NCBI GenBank assembly: GCA_945883495.1 | Contig: CAMCXS010000011.1 | Location: 30,323 to 94,322, forward strand | Source: Akkermansia muciniphila | Lineage (GTDB): Bacteria > Verrucomicrobiota > Verrucomicrobiia > Verrucomicrobiales > DEV007 | DNA: 64,000 nucleotides | Direction of reading: 5' to 3' | Shown here: positions 34,125 to 41,949 of the stretch, piece by piece | Numbering within the stretch: position 1 is the stretch's first letter | Layout of the letters: every line of letters starts with the position of its first letter | The notes under the pieces: model-generated | Databases searched by the model: none | What the model was told of the DNA's origin: nothing | The model's input: the letters and a program-made list of their open reading frames with translations, nothing else | Translations under genes and position numbers: made by a program

Positions 34125-34221
34125 GGAGTCCGGGGAAACGCCCCAGACTCCGATGTTGGGCTGAGCCTGTCAATCGAACAATCGTGACAGGGCGCAAATC
34201 TGCTCACGCGAAGGAGGAGAC

Positions 34222-34764
34222 TTACTGCTTGAGGGCTGCCTCAATGGCCTCGAGAACTTCCGGGGCGTCCGGCTTCGTCTTCGGCTCGAAGCGGGCCAAA
34301 ATCTTGCCGTCCTTGCCGACAACGAATTTGCCGAAGTTCCATTTCACGTCGCCCGGAAACGGGGAGTTTGGGCCGCTCAGCTCCTGATAGAGCGCGTGCT
34401 TCTCGGGGCCTTTGACGACGAGCTTGTCGAACATTGGGAAGCTCACGTGGTATTTGCTGGAGCAGAAGGCCACGATCTCATCGTTCGTGCCTGGCTCTTG
34501 ACCGCCGAAGTCGTTGCAAGGGAAACCGAGGACCGCGAGGCCATCCTTGCCGTATTTCTCGTGGAGGGTTTGGAGTTCCGTGTATTGCTTGGTGTTCCCG
34601 CACTTCGAGGCCACGTTCACGATGAGCATGACTTTGCCTTGGTAAGGCTTCAAGCTGGTCGCCTCCCCTTTAATGTCCTTCAGCGGGATCTCGTAGAGGT
34701 TTGCGGAAGCGGAGGAAGTCAGGGCCACGAAAAGCGCCGCGGCGGCGAAGAGGTTTGCTGTCAT
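34222..34764 (-). CDS. Glutathione/thioredoxin peroxidase (GPx family), exported
   Basis: A 180-residue protein with a short signal peptide (MTANLFAAAALFVALTSSAS). The catalytic tetrad is visible: Cys in NVASKCGNT, Gln in FGGQEPGTNDE, and Trp and Asn in KWNFGKFVV. FPCNDF replaces the usual FPCNQF. It reduces hydroperoxides, in bacteria usually with thioredoxin. The start ATG 34764 is set by the signal peptide; the open frame continues upstream to 35316 as a shadow of the next gene. Confidence 0.9.
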   Translation of the reverse strand: MTANLFAAAALFVALTSSASANLYEIPLKDIKGEATSLKPYQGKVMLIVNVASKCGNTKQYTELQTLHEKYGKDGLAVLGFPCNDFGGQEPGTNDEIVAFCSSKYHVSFPMFDKLVVKGPEKHALYQELSGPNSPFPGDVKWNFGKFVVGKDGKILARFEPKTKPDAPEVLEAIEAALKQ

Positions 34765-34825
34765 GATGGCGAATAAATCGTGATTCCCGCTCCAAGCAAA
34801 GCTCAAAAACTTCCGCGCTCGCCAT

Positions 34826-35239
34826 TCAGGTAGCGACCGAGGACTCGGGTGGAGGCGGCAGAATGGCTCGCACCGATTCGGGAATGGCCATCGGCTTGCC
34901 GCTCTCCGGCTGCACAAAGACCCAGTCGGTCTCCCCACGCACCAACGTCTTCCCATCTGAGGCGCGCAGGAACTCGTAGCGGCGTAATGACCGGACGCGG
35001 CCGACGCTGGCCACCCAGGTGCGGATCTCGACCTCGTCCCCAAGAAACGCGGGGAGCAGGTATTCGATCTTGTGCTCACGGACGAACCATGTCCCAAACG
35101 GCTTTTCTGCTTCCTCTCCGCCCAGCGCGGCGTAGTGCTCGATCGCAATGTCCTGCATCCACTGGAGGAAGGCGACGTTGTTGACGTGGCCGTTTTGGTC
35201 GATGACCTCAGCAGGGACTGGAAAGCTCTTGTTGTACAT
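34826..35239 (-). CDS. Acyl-CoA thioesterase (4HBT, YbgC/FadM-like)
   Basis: A 137-residue hot-dog fold protein. The catalytic region is VIDQNGHVNNVAFLQWMQDI. FVREHKIEYLLPAFLGDEVE and RRYEFLRASDGKTLVRGETD are typical of the family. The D-x-N-G-H-V-N pattern carries the active Asp. It hydrolyses acyl-CoA or acyl-ACP thioesters; chain preference is unknown. Confidence 0.88.
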   Translation of the reverse strand: MYNKSFPVPAEVIDQNGHVNNVAFLQWMQDIAIEHYAALGGEEAEKPFGTWFVREHKIEYLLPAFLGDEVEIRTWVASVGRVRSLRRYEFLRASDGKTLVRGETDWVFVQPESGKPMAIPESVRAILPPPPESSVAT

Positions 35240-35384
35240 CGGAGTCCACAGATTCCATCTTCATGAAGGAGGCTCAACCAGAAGCTCGACCTCCCAATCT
35301 GCACCGTTTGGAGCACGAGGTGTCACAACGGTTTTGATGGGGCGACTTGGCGGTGCCTACGGGAGCGCTTTCTAGGAGAGGGAG

Positions 35385-36212
35385 TCAGTGCGGTGCGTTC
35401 CAGGACGGAAGACGGAGCCGATGACGGCCAATAATCTTTTGGTCACGTGCCGATGCTAGAGCCGCAACGAGGGCATGTCCGATGCGTGTTTGGTATTGAA
35501 CGGTCTGCACGATGAGCTCCTCGTCCCGGTGCACGATGACGCCGCATTCAAGCAGGATGGAGGGCAACTTGCCGGACTTGGCGACGACCAGTTCGGTGAA
35601 TTCGTAAACGCCGGTGGATTCATCAATGAGCGGCCGGTTTTCACCGGCGATTGGTTCGTGGTGGTGGAGGGTCGGCTTGAAACCGGCGGCAAGCATCGCC
35701 TTTCCGGCTTCTAGGGCCAGGTTGCGGCTCTGGGCGGCACGGAGATTGAGTTCCGAGCAGAAGACCGAGTATCCGCTGAAGCGGTCACAGTAGGCGAGGG
35801 TTTGGCCTTGGTGATCCCAGGTCTTCAGATACTTGTCGTTCACGGAGTCGTGATGGATTGAAATGAAGGCATCCGCCCCGGCGCGGGCGGCGAGCTGGGG
35901 GCGCTCGGCCAAGCCCGTGATCGTTCCGTCTTCGTTGAGGATCGTCACCTTTGCGCCCGCGGAGCGGAGAACGCCGGCGATGACTCGGGCCGTGCCTTGG
36001 TTGAATACAAACTCAACTTGTCCTCTTGCGCTGATGGCGCCCGGTTTGGACAGGCTATGCCCGACATCCAGGGCTATGTGCAGTCCGGTGAGATCGGAGG
36101 GCTTGGGGGGCTCGTCATTCGCCAAAGTTGGCAGCAGCACGACGAGCGCCAGAACGGAGACGGTGCCGAGAAGGCGGAAGACTGGCGCCGCTGTTGTTGT
36201 CGAGATACGCAT
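35385..36212 (-). CDS. N-acetylmuramoyl-L-alanine amidase (Amidase_3)
   Basis: A 275-residue protein. A signal peptide (RLLGTVSVLALVVLLPTLA) precedes the zinc amidase. Metal ligands are His in ALDVGHSLSKPG, Glu in QVEFVFNQGTARV and His in DAFISIHHDSVND. The catalytic Glu is in ILLECGVIVH. It cleaves the stem peptide from MurNAc in peptidoglycan, so it acts in the periplasm in cell separation or wall turnover. ATG 36212 is set by the leader; a longer frame to 36293 is open. Confidence 0.88.
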   Translation of the reverse strand: MRISTTTAAPVFRLLGTVSVLALVVLLPTLANDEPPKPSDLTGLHIALDVGHSLSKPGAISARGQVEFVFNQGTARVIAGVLRSAGAKVTILNEDGTITGLAERPQLAARAGADAFISIHHDSVNDKYLKTWDHQGQTLAYCDRFSGYSVFCSELNLRAAQSRNLALEAGKAMLAAGFKPTLHHHEPIAGENRPLIDESTGVYEFTELVVAKSGKLPSILLECGVIVHRDEELIVQTVQYQTRIGHALVAALASARDQKIIGRHRLRLPSWNAPH

Positions 36213-36348
36213 GGGGTGAAACGAAGCGGACCTGAGCGATGCTGCCGTGAGTGGGCGCAGAGCCAAGAGTGCCTGCTTTCCGTAGTTCCACATGCATACC
36301 GCCGTCCGGCACAGCAGGCAAACGAGATGCCTCGTGAGCGCGAGCTGC

Positions 36349-37272
36349 TTAGGCGCCGGACATCCTCTTGCCGTTGACCAGCGCTGCGACCATTCCGTGT
36401 TTGAGACTGACTTTTGGGGAGAAGAGGTGGTCGTAGCGGAGGCGATCCATGGTTTCTAAAATGACCTTGGCGGCGGGCACGATGACGTCCGCCCGGTCCC
36501 GGGGCAGGTCCCAGCGCTGACGCCGTTCCCGTGGGCGGAGCGGCTCCAATTCCTTGACCAGGGACACGAGCTCAGAGCGCAAAAGAAGGCGAGGATGATG
36601 CGGGAACGCGCGGACGGAGGCGGCCATTTTGGTGAGTCGACGCACATTGCCACCAAGGCCCACAAGCAGCCGATGCTGCCCTGGCGGTTGTTGAAACGAT
36701 CTGAGGTTGCCCTGAATGCGAGCAAACTGAGATCCAACCTGATTTTGGAAGCTGTCCGGGCCATCTGCATAGGCGCAGAGGGCGCGTACCGCGCCGAGTT
36801 GTAGGCTGGCGAATTGGCGGAAGCGTCCATCCCGGCAGGCGACCAACTCCAAGCTCCCACCTCCCAAATCCATCAGGGTCAGTTCCCTGGCCTGGAGACC
36901 GAGCGAGCGGATGGCTTCAAACACGATTTCCGCCTCCCGCTTGCCGTCGATGATCTCGAGATTGACCCGGCACTTCTCGCGGATTTCCTCGACGAGCTGT
37001 TGACCGTCCCGGCAGTCACGCATGGCGCTGGTGGCCACGGCCCAGGAATCCGTCACGGCATGGGAATCGAGCAGCGCGCGAATCTCGCAGAAGATTTCAA
37101 TCAGATTGCGGCGGGTTTCCGAGGAGAGTTCACCGGCAGTGAAGACTTCACTTCCCAAGCGCAAACGGAAGCGGCGGGAATGGAGTTTCTGGCGCAGTCC
37201 GAAGCTGCTGGCCTCAATGTGCAATCGGACGGCATTAGAACCCACATCGATCACGCCGTAGCGGCCGTGCAT
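36349..37272 (-). CDS. Ppx/GppA-family phosphatase
   Basis: About 307 residues from MHGRYGVIDVGSNAVRLHIE, the actin-like ATPase fold P-loop 1. VATSAMRDCRDGQQL and LMDLGGGSLELVACRDG give the second signature, and VGLGGNVRRLTKMA follows. The family hydrolyses polyphosphate or pppGpp. It lacks a C-terminal HD domain and is of the short type. I start at 37272 because the conserved fold begins there; ATG 37326 adds 18 residues. A ppk1 gene lies 20 kb away at 55100-57178, so a link to polyphosphate is plausible. Confidence 0.88.
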   Translation of the reverse strand: MHGRYGVIDVGSNAVRLHIEASSFGLRQKLHSRRFRLRLGSEVFTAGELSSETRRNLIEIFCEIRALLDSHAVTDSWAVATSAMRDCRDGQQLVEEIREKCRVNLEIIDGKREAEIVFEAIRSLGLQARELTLMDLGGGSLELVACRDGRFRQFASLQLGAVRALCAYADGPDSFQNQVGSQFARIQGNLRSFQQPPGQHRLLVGLGGNVRRLTKMAASVRAFPHHPRLLLRSELVSLVKELEPLRPRERRQRWDLPRDRADVIVPAAKVILETMDRLRYDHLFSPKVSLKHGMVAALVNGKRMSGA

Positions 37273-37490
37273 GGGGGATGCGGGGAGGACGGACGGTGCG
37301 GTAAGGGAACAGGCCAAAGAGGTCATGCGGTGTGGGACTCTTTACGCAAAAATTTGAAATCTTGCAAGAGCTGACTTTCGCGCATTCAAAAATTTCAAGC
37401 TCCGCTGTGTCGCAATTTCGACACTTTCATCTACGGTTGGCGAGAGTCGAAATCGACGCCGGTGAATTCCGTGTCAGATTGAGCCCCAAC

Positions 37491-38957
37491 GTGTCCGAGC
37501 GAAGCCAACCACCCCAGCCCAAATGGACGATCGCGGATCTCATTGATCTGGAATTCGCGCTCTCGCGCCGGGCGGAGCGAGCGGATCCGGCGTTTTTTCG
37601 GGAGGCCGTGGAACCGTGGATCGGGCCGGAAGAAATCGCGCGTCCCGGCCGCAAGACGATGAGCCGGGCGCTCTGGGCCTGGCTGGGACGGGAACGGTGT
37701 TCGCTTGGGGACCGGCAATTGCCGGGGCGGGCCTACTCGGCGGCAGTCACCGGAGTTGGGTTTGGAGCGATGGCGCTGACGTTTGCGATCGGGAGCGGAA
37801 CGGTGCTTGGACTGCTGCAGACTTACGATGGACGGACGTTCCATGTGTTGCTGTTGCTGGCGCTGACGATCGGGGTGCAGTGGTCGTTGATCCTCCTTTC
37901 GCTGCTGGGCTTTGTGACGTGGGGCTGGTGGCGGGACCATGCCTTTGTGCCGGGGGCGCAAAGGCTGCTGGCGGCGGGGATCGACCGGATCGTGCGCCGT
38001 TCGTTGGGTGAGGAAGGGGCGAATTGGTGGAGGGAGACGGTGCGGACTCGCCGGTTGTTTGGCCTGCCAGCGTTGCAAGTTTCGCAACTGGCGGGGATCG
38101 CGTTCAGCGCTGGATCGGTGGTGGCGTTGGCCGGTTGCGTGCTCCTGCTGACGGTGCGGTTTGGCTGGGAGACGACCACCATGGAAGGCTTGGCTCCGTT
38201 GGTGCAGGGGATGGTGCGAGCCTTGGCGTTGCCTTGGTCGTGGCTCCGGCCGGATTGGGTTCCCGACGCGGCGGTGATCGAGGGAACGAGGATTGAGTGG
38301 CGGGATGGGAAACCTGTGATTCCTCCCGCCGCGTTGTCGGTGCGCTGGTATCCGTTTTTGTTGGCCTGTCTGGTGGTCTGGGGAATCTTGCCGCGCCTCG
38401 GCTTCGCGGTGTTGGCTGCTTGGATGCGGAACCGGGCGCTGGGGAACTACTCGTTTCAGGAACGGGTCCATCGGGAGTGGTGGCGAGCTTTGACCGAAGT
38501 GGAGATCCAGGCAGCGACCACGGGACCGGCGGATGGCGCGTTCGCGGTGCTGCTGGGCGGGTTGGAGGAGCCGGCGGGCTTGCGGCGGGCCTGTTTGCAA
38601 CAGCTGCGCTTGAATGTCGAGGATCGCGCCGCGCTTGGCGTTGGCTCGTTGGAGGACGATGCCCAGATTCTTGATCGTGCGGTGGCTTGGCTGACGCGGC
38701 ACAAGGATGGCCGCCTTGTCCTCGTCGCGGAATCGTGGGCTTTGGTTCCAAAGGAGTTCCGGGAGTTGCACGAACAGCTGCGGGCCAAGCTGGGCGAGAA
38801 GGCACCGGTTGATGTCCTCTTGATTGGCTTGCCCGACCCGTCGGGAGGGCTCAAGGCGCCCGCGGAACAAGAAATCTCGATGTGGGAGAAATTCGCGGCG
38901 GAACTTGGGGATCCGTTCCTCTACATTCAACCTTTCCAGGCTGCTTTGGCCCACTGA
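37491..38957 (+). CDS. DUF2868 membrane protein
   Basis: About 488 residues with four clear membrane segments (VGFGAMALTFAIGSGTVLGL, HVLLLLALTIGVQWSLILLS, IAFSAGSVVALAGCVLLLTV and YPFLLACLVVWGILPRLGFA). The N-terminal WTIADLIDLEFALSRRAERA block is typical of DUF2868. The gene pairs with a DUF3482 GTPase in other bacteria, as here (TGATG overlap at 38957). The role is unknown; a membrane partner of the GTPase is inferred. The start is uncertain: GTG 37491 is chosen, GTG 37332 is the longest frame. Confidence 0.75.
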   Translation: MSERSQPPQPKWTIADLIDLEFALSRRAERADPAFFREAVEPWIGPEEIARPGRKTMSRALWAWLGRERCSLGDRQLPGRAYSAAVTGVGFGAMALTFAIGSGTVLGLLQTYDGRTFHVLLLLALTIGVQWSLILLSLLGFVTWGWWRDHAFVPGAQRLLAAGIDRIVRRSLGEEGANWWRETVRTRRLFGLPALQVSQLAGIAFSAGSVVALAGCVLLLTVRFGWETTTMEGLAPLVQGMVRALALPWSWLRPDWVPDAAVIEGTRIEWRDGKPVIPPAALSVRWYPFLLACLVVWGILPRLGFAVLAAWMRNRALGNYSFQERVHREWWRALTEVEIQAATTGPADGAFAVLLGGLEEPAGLRRACLQQLRLNVEDRAALGVGSLEDDAQILDRAVAWLTRHKDGRLVLVAESWALVPKEFRELHEQLRAKLGEKAPVDVLLIGLPDPSGGLKAPAEQEISMWEKFAAELGDPFLYIQPFQAALAH

Positions 38958-40459
38958 TGACCGCTTCCGCTTCCGCTTCCGCCTCCGTCCCGCGTTTCGC
39001 CGTCGTTGGACGCGTCAATAAAGGCAAATCGTCGATCCTTGCCACGTTGGTCGAAGAGGCGAGCAACGAACGGATTCGCATCAGCTCCGTTCCAGGGGAG
39101 ACGACGCGTTGTCAGTCGATCCCGTTGGTCTTGGGGGGCGAGACGCTCATTGAGTTTCTCGATACGCCCGGCTTCAACAAGGCCCGGCCCGCCTTGGATT
39201 GGATGATCAAACGTGCGGCGAAACGCCCGGACGCCGCCAAGATCGAGACAGTAAAAGAGTTCGTCGCGGAGCATCGGGGCAAGCGGGAGTTCGTCGATGA
39301 ATGTTTGCTTCTGGAGCCGGTCATCGACGGGGCCGGGATTCTCTACGTGGTGGACGCCTCCAAGCCGTTCCGGCCCGATTTCACCGCCGAAATGGAGATT
39401 CTCCGCTGGACCGGCCGGCCGCGCATGGCGTTGATCAACCTTATCACCGAGGGGAGCGATTTTCGCGCGGAATGGCGACAGCATCTCGGCGAATATTTCA
39501 ACCTGACCCGCGAGTTCAACGCCCACCAAGCGCGCTTTGCGGAGCGGATCCGACTCTTGACCTCGCTGGCGGAAATCGACGAAGCGCGGCATCCGAACAT
39601 CGCCAAAACGATTCAGATTCTCGGCCGGGAATGGGGCCAACGCCGTGGCAAGGCGGCCGATGTGATCCTTCAGCTACTGGAAACTTGCCTGAGTCACCGG
39701 GCGTCCAAGACGATTCCCCGCGACGAGAGCGGCCGCGAGCCGGACAAGGAACTGATTTCCCGGGAGCTTCAAGACGCCTATACCCGGCGGATCAAAGACA
39801 TTGAGGCGGCGCATCATCGGCAGATGGTCGCGCTTTACCGTCACCAGGACTATGAGGCGGTCGATGACGAGGGCTTTGCGCGATTGGCGACGGATCTTTT
39901 CGCCGAGGAGACTTGGCAGGCGTTTGGCTTGAACAAGAATCAGCTCGCCGTGGCCGGGGCGGTGGCGGGCGCGGCTTCTGGGGCGGCAGTCGATTTGGCC
40001 ACCGGCGGGCATACAGTCGGATTGGGGACCATCGTGGGGATGATCGCGGGTGCTGCCGGGGCGATTCTCAAGGGCAAGGATCTGGCGGATCTCAAGATGA
40101 ATATCCCGGGCACTGGGCCGCTGGGCAGCCAGGTGAACGCTGGCGGAGTGGTGGTGAAGGCGGGCCCGCCGAAGAATCCGAATTTTCCGTGGGTTTTGCT
40201 CGACCGGGCGTTGTTCCATTTCGAACAAATCATCACGAGGACGCATGGGCGGCGAGACGCCTTCGTGGTCGATTTCGCGAAGATGGCTCGGGAGGGGCAA
40301 CGCATTGGGCGGTCCAGCCAACTCCGCGCCGAGGAGCGCCGGGTCTTGCAAAAGTGGTTTCTCGCGCTGAGCGAAGGCAAACCGCAGCCGGAGACGGGGC
40401 CCGCTTACGATATCATCGCCCGGGCGTTGGAGGAGATTGAGAATGGAGCTGCGAGTTGA
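38957..40459 (+). CDS. GTPase with DUF3482 C-terminal domain
   Basis: A 500-residue protein. The GTPase domain has P-loop FAVVGRVNKGKSSILATL, G2/G3 (SVPGETTRCQS, IEFLDTPGFNKARP) and a possible G4 (ALINLITEG instead of NKxD). The C-terminal half (AVAGAVAGAASGAAVDLATG, GTIVGMIAGAAGAILKGK) has two glycine-rich hydrophobic hairpins typical of DUF3482. Such proteins may dock on membranes. Its start overlaps the DUF2868 stop and its end overlaps the epimerase start by 17 bases, so three genes form one operon. The degenerate G4 motif deserves note. Confidence 0.85.
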   Translation: MTASASASASVPRFAVVGRVNKGKSSILATLVEEASNERIRISSVPGETTRCQSIPLVLGGETLIEFLDTPGFNKARPALDWMIKRAAKRPDAAKIETVKEFVAEHRGKREFVDECLLLEPVIDGAGILYVVDASKPFRPDFTAEMEILRWTGRPRMALINLITEGSDFRAEWRQHLGEYFNLTREFNAHQARFAERIRLLTSLAEIDEARHPNIAKTIQILGREWGQRRGKAADVILQLLETCLSHRASKTIPRDESGREPDKELISRELQDAYTRRIKDIEAAHHRQMVALYRHQDYEAVDDEGFARLATDLFAEETWQAFGLNKNQLAVAGAVAGAASGAAVDLATGGHTVGLGTIVGMIAGAAGAILKGKDLADLKMNIPGTGPLGSQVNAGGVVVKAGPPKNPNFPWVLLDRALFHFEQIITRTHGRRDAFVVDFAKMAREGQRIGRSSQLRAEERRVLQKWFLALSEGKPQPETGPAYDIIARALEEIENGAAS

Positions 40460-41468
40460 AGAGCGGGAGCTGAATCTGATTCACCCCTGGACGCTGGCAC
40501 GAGGGTCGAGCACCGCGAAGCGCTACGCCTACGTTACCCTGTCGCACCAAGGCGTCAGCGGGCGGGGCGAGGCGGCCCACAATGTCCGCTACGGAGAATC
40601 GTTGGAGTTGGTCCGGGAGGTGTTGCGACGGTGCGGGGAGCGGATGGTCGGCGTGGATCCGTGGAAGTACCAGAGTTTGCTCGCGGAGCTCGGTGATCTG
40701 GTGAGGCCTTGCCGCTCAGCCTTGGCGGCGATTGATTTGGCTCTGTTCGACTGGATCGGCCAGAGCACCGGTCGGCCATTGTATCAGTTGTTCGGGCTGG
40801 ACCCGTCCGCGATGCCGTTAACCTCGGTCTCGATCGGGATCGGCAGCCGGGAGGAGGTGATGACCAAACTGGCTGAGGCGGAGGCGCATCCGATCCTGAA
40901 GATCAAACTGGGAGGCGACAATGACGAGGAGATCATGGACGCCGTGCGCACGGTGACCGCGAAACCGGTCCGGGTCGATGCCAACGAAGGATGGCAAACG
41001 CCGGAACAGGCTTTGGAAAAGATCCAGTGGCTGGCGGGGTTGGGAGTCGAGCTGGTGGAACAACCTCTACCGGCCGGGCGGATCGAAGACATGCGTTGGC
41101 TGAAGGAGCGGTCGCCTCTGCCGCTCGTGGCGGATGAAGACATTCATACGGCTGCGGATCTGCCGCGGTTGGCGGAGGCGTTTCACGGGATCAACCTGAA
41201 GCTGATGAAGGCGGGGGGGATTCTTGAGGCGGTGCGTACGATTCACGCCGCTCGCGCCTTGGGGATGCGAATCATGATTGGCTGCATGATCGAGTCCTCG
41301 CTAGGGATCACGGCGGCTGCTCATTTGGGCTCCTTAGCGGATTGGCTGGACCTGGATGGGAATCTGTTGATTCGTGATGATCCATTCCTCGGAGCGACCA
41401 CAGCAAATGGCCGCATCGAGTTGCCTGCGGGAACCGGTTTGGGCGTTAGCGCCCGGCAGGAAGCGTAG
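40443..41468 (+). CDS. Dipeptide (L-Ala-D/L-Glu type) epimerase, enolase superfamily
   Basis: A 341-residue enolase-superfamily protein of the muconate lactonizing subgroup. The first catalytic Lys is in ILKIKLGGD. Metal ligands are Asp in RVDANEGW, Glu in VELVEQPLP and Asp in LVADEDIH. The second Lys is in INLKLMKAGG. The final block MRIMIGCMIESSLGITAAAH is typical of Ala-Glu epimerases that recycle peptidoglycan peptides. The start ATG 40443 lies inside the end of the GTPase gene. Confidence 0.88.
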   Translation: MELRVEERELNLIHPWTLARGSSTAKRYAYVTLSHQGVSGRGEAAHNVRYGESLELVREVLRRCGERMVGVDPWKYQSLLAELGDLVRPCRSALAAIDLALFDWIGQSTGRPLYQLFGLDPSAMPLTSVSIGIGSREEVMTKLAEAEAHPILKIKLGGDNDEEIMDAVRTVTAKPVRVDANEGWQTPEQALEKIQWLAGLGVELVEQPLPAGRIEDMRWLKERSPLPLVADEDIHTAADLPRLAEAFHGINLKLMKAGGILEAVRTIHAARALGMRIMIGCMIESSLGITAAAHLGSLADWLDLDGNLLIRDDPFLGATTANGRIELPAGTGLGVSARQEA

Positions 41469-41484
41469 TGTATTTGCGGACGGA

Positions 41485-41934
41485 TCATTCCGCATGTTCG
41501 CAGACGCAGGCGTACTCCGCGTAGCTACAATCTGGGCACTGGCTCAGGTTCAGGTTGAACTTTGAAATCACGGTCTTTGCTCCGGGAGAGGGTTGAATCT
41601 GAAGCACGGTGGGAAACTCATTTCCTTCTGGGACGGTGACATCGGAGAGCAGCTTGTCTCCTGAGAGGGCAAACGTCATTTTGGTTGGCGCGCTGCGATC
41701 GCCCATGATGACGCTGACGGTTTGTCCGGCTGGGGGGACGACTTTGTTGGCCTCATCGACAAAACGGATCTCCACCTTCCTGTCTGGATTCACGAAGAAC
41801 TCGGCGTGCGGTTCCAGGGAAAGGATGAGGCGGCCTCCGGTGGGACCTGCTTGCTTTTTTGCATGAGAATGATCCGCGGCAAAGGCGGTGACTCCGAGCG
41901 ATACGATAATAGGGATAAGGATGGCAGGTTTCAT
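41485..41934 (-). CDS. Periplasmic metal-associated protein with Cys-rich C-terminus
   Basis: A 149-residue protein with a signal peptide (KPAILIPIIVSLGVTAFAAD), then HSHAKK and a beta-rich domain (GGRLILSLEPHAEFFVNPDR). The last 25 residues hold four cysteines and a histidine (CPDCSYAEYACVCEH), a likely metal-binding tail. It is the last gene of the RND efflux operon, 15 bases after the pump gene. The family is not named; a periplasmic metal chaperone or sensor is inferred from context. Confidence 0.7.
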   Translation of the reverse strand: MKPAILIPIIVSLGVTAFAADHSHAKKQAGPTGGRLILSLEPHAEFFVNPDRKVEIRFVDEANKVVPPAGQTVSVIMGDRSAPTKMTFALSGDKLLSDVTVPEGNEFPTVLQIQPSPGAKTVISKFNLNLSQCPDCSYAEYACVCEHAE

Positions 41935-41949
41935 TGGATGGTTAGTTGA

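Noticed and set aside
37431..38954. 507-codon minus-strand frame opposite the DUF2868 gene
   Set aside because: Composition is Arg/Gln/His/Pro-rich with no motif, while the plus strand gives clear membrane segments and couples to the GTPase.
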